Positions 58,590-64,000 of a DNA stretch of 64,000 bases are shown one piece after another. A model generated the notes under the pieces. That model saw nothing but the letters and a program-made list of their open reading frames with translations, searched no databases and was not told the origin of the DNA. This stretch comes from Triatoma infestans (Eukaryota > Arthropoda > Insecta > Hemiptera > Reduviidae). The translations under genes were made by a program, and so were the position numbers. The stretch is from positions 104,919-168,918 of the forward strand of contig JAAEAF010002763.1 of the NCBI GenBank assembly GCA_011037195.1, given 5' to 3'. Each line of letters opens with the position of its first letter. Position 1 is the first letter of the stretch.

Positions 58590-61500
58590 CTGTTCTTGTG
58601 GACATCATTGCATTCATCTATTTCATCCAGTCTAACAGCCTCGTAAGAGATATCTACGAATGCACCCACTTGTCTATTCTTTGACATCAAAAATCAGATC
58701 CAGCGGTATGTACATACTCATGAACTAAATTCAGTTTGAGATTCTTGCAATTATTCGTTTTTTGAGTTATTTTATTCATACATACAAACATCTTGGCTCG
58801 TTCGCTATTTTTTTTTCATTTCTTATAAAAAATTCGGATTGACGTGATTTTCATTCACAATTATTAGATACAATTTTTTTTTCACATGATTAACATGCAT
58901 GAGCTCCCAAGTCTGTGCATAATTTGTAAACAAGACAGTCATTATGGTCATAAAAAGGATTTGTTCGATTTTAAGACGGAAATTTCGCTTGGTAAAACAT
59001 TAATATGACTGCAGTCCAATAAAAAAAGGGATTGTTTTCTCTCATACATAGTTCTAAAGCCATACATCAGAAAGCGCAAGCAGGGTAAAATATTGGCTAG
59101 GCTTTTATCAATAACCGCTAGAGCGCATAAGAGTACACTTTAATACTGCTGTATTTGTGAAAATCTTCAATAAAAAGGACACTTAGTAATATTGAATTTG
59201 CAGCAAAATATTATAATAATTCGGGTACTCTGGTCACTATTGAGGGGATATCACAATTGAAAACGAAAGAACCATTTTTCTGTGGGAATTGAATTCCATT
59301 TCATAAACAGAAGATAGATAGAGAATTTGTCTTCATATTTTGCTTTTTTTAATATCATCTAGCTGAAAATAGAATTTGTATAAAGTGTGAAGAAGCATAG
59401 CTGAAAATTTTGTCAAATTTCCACCTAAACTAGAAGATTGAATATTTTACAAGACAAAAAAATATAGACTATATCAGTGAAGAATTTGCTTGACTTTAAA
59501 AAGCTAACTTCTGGAATTAAACAACCTTCGAATATTATTATAACCATTTAAACAATGTTAAATACTGCCATGTGTAACAGGAGATGAGATAGCTGTAAGA
59601 AAACATTGTTTACATACAAGTTTATAAAATCTGCCACCAGAATTCTCCAACCAATGTGTATACCCAGTAAGTAGAGTACTCTAGTGATTATTTATATAAA
59701 CAAGATATATATAAAAAAAATGAGCTCCTATGGAGTTTTGTATCCTGTTACAGATTCTAATATTTGTCATCGTAATAGGAAAATTACTAAAGCGGGAGGA
59801 ATTTTTTTCTCAATTCCCCCCTTAGGAGATTTTTTTTTGAAATTATATATATTGTGTGCTTCTTTGATTTTTATTAACAATTAATTTAATAATTTTATAT
59901 TTTCTTTATTTTTCACGAGCTTTTGTGGTTCTGTGATCACTATATTTTAAATTTTCAGATTTCCCTATGGCTCTGACAGCATCCTTATGATAATGATCTT
60001 ACAATTTAAGTATAATTTTTGATAAACCTTCACTTCAAAAACATCTAAACACGAGATTTAATTAAATCAACGCTTACCCGCAGGCGGAGGCCCCTGCTAT
60101 GACAGCACTGTTATTGTTTTTAGATATGATGCACCAAAACTTCTGGGACATTACTAACCTGACCCAGATGGAAATGAATAGACCATTTGCGCCAAAAATA
60201 TCTTCCGTCTAAGCGGAAGTTTCCAGTTTTAATGCTGCTTTATCATGTCAGGCATTCCCTGGGAAGGTTGCGGCGATAAGGACATTTCTTGAAAAACTCT
60301 GATGGCAAACATTAACGCAAGTAGTGATCCATTCTTATCGTAATGATGAGTGTATAACTGGGAAAACCTAGGTGATTAGAACGAATCAAAAGGAACTGCG
60401 TCGGACCTTCCTTGCTTATCAAAAACATCGGTAACTGCCCCGCATATTATTTATGTTTATATTATCCATATTCTTTTATTTTTTTTTATGAATAGCAATA
60501 ATTTTCCATGTTTCTGTACATTTCTTTCTGTAGCTTTAATTAGGTAGGTATAATGTTTCGTATCTTGTGGTACAAGTCCTACTAAGTATTGTATTTATTC
60601 ACAGTATATTACGAGGAATTTTTGTTTTAAAATTTCTCTGCGATGATATAAAGTAATGCAACGGTAAAATAAAAAAATAAAATATATTCTCTAGTTAATT
60701 ACCTCATAAAATAGTAGGTAAAAATTTAAAATATATCATATGTCTTAAGATACTTAATTATACAATTTTTTTAAAACTAAAAAAAAATAAATATATTCTA
60801 AAAATAGATATCTCTAACAAAATCTAAAGATTCTGTGACTATTTTAATATATTTTTTATTCTATTTTTAAAGAAGTGAAAGGAACTATGGGAAATTTAGG
60901 CCGTATGGGACATTAAATTGGACAGACTGGCTTTTATAGATCAGACTACAGTTTAGTTTCGTTTAGTTTCTTTTAATATTTTTTTTTATTATACCAAAGA
61001 AATCTGTTAGTTTAATTAAAAATAAAAAAATAAATAAATTAGTAGTTCATTACTGAAATTATCAACCTCTCATAAAACTCAGCAAATATGAAGGAATTAT
61101 GGAGAGGAAAGGACAAATTATAGAGAAGTTGTTTTTTTATGGAAACTAAAACTTACATTCAAAACTTAAAAATATATAAATCTACATTCTCTTCCATAAG
61201 TTTGGAATTTGTTTATTGCTTTTCTTAAGTAAACACTGTAATTTATTGCTTTAAATGATGAAAAAGTCAGGAAACTTGTAATTTTCAGTATAAATTTAAA
61301 TATCATATCTGCTCTTAGCAAAACCAGAACGGCGAAAGGAATCGCGGCGTGTATACCATACCACTTTCTCCCAATAAAAACGCGGTCTGTGGGACCAAAA
61401 GCTTAGTTTTCTTGGTTTAGTGACCCCACACGGAAAGTTATGTGTATTAAGAGTAAAATTAGCCTACTTAGTATTTACTAAAATTAGTAAATTTGTATTA

Positions 61501-61727
61501 AGACTTTCCTTGGAATACGTTATGTCAACTCAGGCTTTATTATATAATTGAGGATAAAATTGTTCTGATAAAACTGCGAAGAAAGTTTTCTTTACTAAAA
61601 ATAAACAAGTTTTTGTCACTGTCACAGTTTGAGTCCTATGCAGAAAACGAGTCTGCTATAGAAACAACGCCTGAGACTGCTGTTCCAGCCCATTCAAAGG
61701 ATGGGGCGATTTGATCACTTTATTATT
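58590..61727. other. 3' flank, no gene supported
   Basis: AT-rich. The stretch 60070-60430 is more GC-balanced but no frame shows a motif. No repeat copy is clear here, which makes it the least repeat-dense 3 kb of the window. Confidence 0.35.
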
Positions 61728-61730
61728 GTT

Positions 61731-61853
61731 GTGGTGGTTGGTTCCGCAGAGCTGGAAAGCATAAGAGACATTTTCCGTGGTAGCCGGCTTCATTTTGTGG
61801 TAGATGACCACAAAATGAAGCAGGCTACCATGGAAAATGTCTCTAATACTTTA
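61731..61853. mobile_element. Foldback element, copy 6 (compact hairpin)
   Basis: TTGGTTCCGCAGAGCTGGAA, GAGACATTTTCCGTGGTAGC and CTTCATTTTGTGGTAGATG are followed at once by ACCACAAAATGAAGCAGGCT and ACCATGGAAAATGTCTCTAA. The arms nearly touch, so this copy has lost the internal arm section with the hammerhead-like core. Confidence 0.85.
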
Positions 61854-62374
61854 ATATTCTCACTGAATCGTAAGTTTTGAGGCAAAATTTTACGATAGTT
61901 GCTAGCAGTCTATCTTTGGAGGATCTTCCTCAATATTAAGCTTTAAACATTCCCATACTCTTCCTCAGCCAAGAAAACCTTGCAATGACTACTAACAGCC
62001 TGGCAACAGAACCATCCTAACTCTGAAAGCAACAAAACCATGGTTGAGGGAGTATGCTGAAAGTTTTTGGTAGGATGTCCTAAGAACCCGTATTGCTCTG
62101 CAGGCCAGTAATTTATACCGCATCCAGCACATAAAAATTTATTTTGTCACTGACTTGGGAATACCATGGAAAAGCTCCGGGACTATTTAAAAAACTCTTT
62201 ACACTTTTTTCAGACCAATCCGTCTACTTTCCCAGTCCTACGTAATCTGCATGCCCTGGCACCGAGTATAAAATGAGCTGTTAGCATTGAGGAATTGGGA
62301 TAATTCATCAGCTTTATAATGTGCGTAATTGGTGTGCATATGTAAACATTTCATTCTTGTAAAAAACATACACA

Positions 62375-62760
62375 CACCACTTTCTCTTGCTTCAATTAAT
62401 ACAATTTAATTAAAAATATGTTTTTAAATCCAACTGTTTAGAAACCTTTAGATGGGCTGGCCATTAAAAATGGTGGTTGGGATGATACATACATACCTGA
62501 GCGGACATTGTGGGCGCCCTCTATCAACAGACTATGTACTGTCAGTTTACATTTAAAGTTAAACGTAACTACCAAAATTTAAACCCCCCTCCAAATAAAT
62601 ATTTTTGGAAAAATGTTTCAAATAAAAGAGATACGTTTTTATCTGTGCATTAAGAATTTCAAATTTATAGAAAATCGTTGTAGCCGATTTCGAGTAAACT
62701 CTAAAAAACTAAAAACCTATTTCTATAAAGTCACTCATTTAATATGGTTGCCTAAAAGAA
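62375..62760. repeat. Modular repeat copy, diverged
   Basis: ACCACTTTCTCTTGCTTCAA, AAAATGTTTCAAATAAAAGA and AAATCGTTGTAGCCGATTTC are modules of the same repeat; the CCGGAAGT core is lost. Confidence 0.5.
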
Positions 62761-63480
62761 TTTTGGTTGTTTGTTTGCTTTATCAGCTGTTTAATGCCTG
62801 ATATTGCAAAAATAAGAAATAATTCTGGCGAAATAAATTAGTAGAATTATCTAACATAAAAAGATCAATTACTGTACGTAATTTTAAGCCCTATAAACAA
62901 ACCAACGCTTAAAGATAAAACCCATATTAGTGGTACCACATTTTACAATAATGTTATCAAAGAATGGGCTGTTAAAAAATAAAAAATAAAATAAAATAAC
63001 ATTAAAGCGTATAACTGATAACAAAAATTAAATTTACTAATTATATCCAATTAAGATTTTATTGGAAACATCTTAATGTGTTAAATAAATTTAAAAAGAA
63101 ACTAACTGAGAAGAAATAATTAATCAAGATTAAATCATTAGGTTAAATAACAACTACAAAAATAATATTATATATAACCAACCTCCTTTTAATTACCAGT
63201 TTACCACTTAACTCTGTGCAGTTAATGACGTATTACAATTTTTCGATTATAAACAAAAAATATCGATTTCACAATTCTTTTGGACACTTTTAAACTTACT
63301 TCAAACATGGCATTTTATTCAACACAGATTTTTGAACCGTACCGCCAATTGTTATGTTATTCTAGTCTAAATTATTAGCTTCTACAGAATTCCACTGAAA
63401 TAAAATTTAGCATTCCGTATATTCAAGTTATTCTCAATCTCACACATCTTCACCTTGCAGTCGAGAGGATGGCAAAGCGA
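62761..63480. other. AT-rich, no gene seen
   Basis: No coding or repeat landmark recognised. Confidence 0.35.
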
Positions 63481-63734
63481 AGTATCATCAGAATATCCAG
63501 GGAGGACATAGGAAGGGAAGGGTACATTGACACAAGGGAGTGGTGCTGGCTCCCTCCTCTGGACCCCCCCTAGAGTTGGAATGACTAACAGGTACACTTT
63601 TGTTAAGAATTTTTCTTCGAAGCTGAGTACCAGAAGAGGATGAAGCAGTGAATCCTCTCTGTCTGGCATTAAAGAACATGATATACGGAGGGTCAAGGAC
63701 TTCTGAGCATTGGAGCCGGAGTGTTTGGGTCAAG

Positions 63735-64000
63735 AACTAGATACTCGAAGCCTATGGGTAAGTTTTCCGACATTTTCCAGGCGGAAATTCACGCATTCGG
63801 AAGATGTGTTCAGTTTAACCTCAACGGGAATGATCGGAATCAGAAGATTGTAATCCTATCCGAAAGTCAGGCAGCCATAGTAATAAAGTACTGAACTCAT
63901 ACGTGATCAGTTCTAAAATGGTATGTAAACTTAAACTCAATCATCTGGGCAGAAACAATGAAGTTACCCTATTTTGGATGCTAAGGCATGTTGGCGTGGA
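63735..64000 (+). pseudogene. LINE RNase H domain, runs off the window
   Basis: The plus strand reads GKFSDIFQAEIHAFGRCVQF, then NQKIVILSESQAAIVIKY and a stop, then SSKMVCKLKLNHLG and W-M-L-R-HVGV in shifted frames. The E (QAEIHA) and SESQ motifs of a LINE RNase H are visible. A different copy from the one at 48.0 kb. Confidence 0.6.

Noticed and set aside
59940..60110. Exon-like TTTTCAG followed by TTTCCCTATGGCTCTGACAG, and CCCGCAG followed by GGCGGAGGCCCCTGCTATGA
   Set aside because: They recall the Gly/Tyr exons, but frames close at once or lack donors, and they lie after the stop codon of the gene. Possibly a dead paralogue, not supportable.

Overview
The window is eukaryotic, AT-rich and dominated by repeats. 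It looks like an insect chromosome, and a hemipteran is my best guess. The grounds are spliced exons with GT/AG junctions, a secreted Gly/Tyr-rich structural protein of the kind found in arthropod cuticle, and a load of hAT, Jockey-like and other LINE, tRNA-derived SINE, solo-LTR and foldback elements. The species cannot be named from the sequence alone.

I see one convincing host gene, on the + strand. Five introns join six coding segments: 24880-24979, 39726-40023, 43040-43135, 46744-46848, 51903-51965 and 53966-54023. The reading frame stays open across every junction and ends at TGA 54021-54023, giving about 238 residues from the first visible ATG. The product has a signal peptide followed by a Tyr/Gly/Arg/Asp-rich chain, probably a cuticular or other extracellular matrix protein. 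All four internal 3' junctions are phase 2, so exons 3 to 5 are symmetrical modules, and exon 3 repeats the end of exon 2. No exon is long, and the gene spreads over 29 kb because its introns are filled with repeats.

Layout. 1-24.3 kb: possible upstream intron or intergenic DNA with LINE fragments (4.3, 6.7 kb), a roughly 600-bp SINE (2.2 kb), a solo LTR (3.2 kb), a complete but frameshifted hAT element (6957-9226), tRNA-SINEs, foldbacks and a 1-kb inverted repeat (21.85-22.88 kb). 24.3-54.2 kb: the gene, with two 5'-truncated Jockey-like copies, other LINE fragments, a 354-bp tandem duplication and many repeat modules in its introns. 54.2-64 kb: 3' flank with more SINE and LINE remnants; a LINE RNase H fragment runs off the right edge.

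The commonest component is a modular dispersed repeat with no coding capacity. It carries CCGGAAGT/ACTTCCGG cores again and again, and many copies end in a GTGTGA..TCACAC hairpin. A second family is a foldback element whose arm contains a hammerhead-ribozyme-like core. Target-site duplications visible by eye fix the exact borders of ten insertions.
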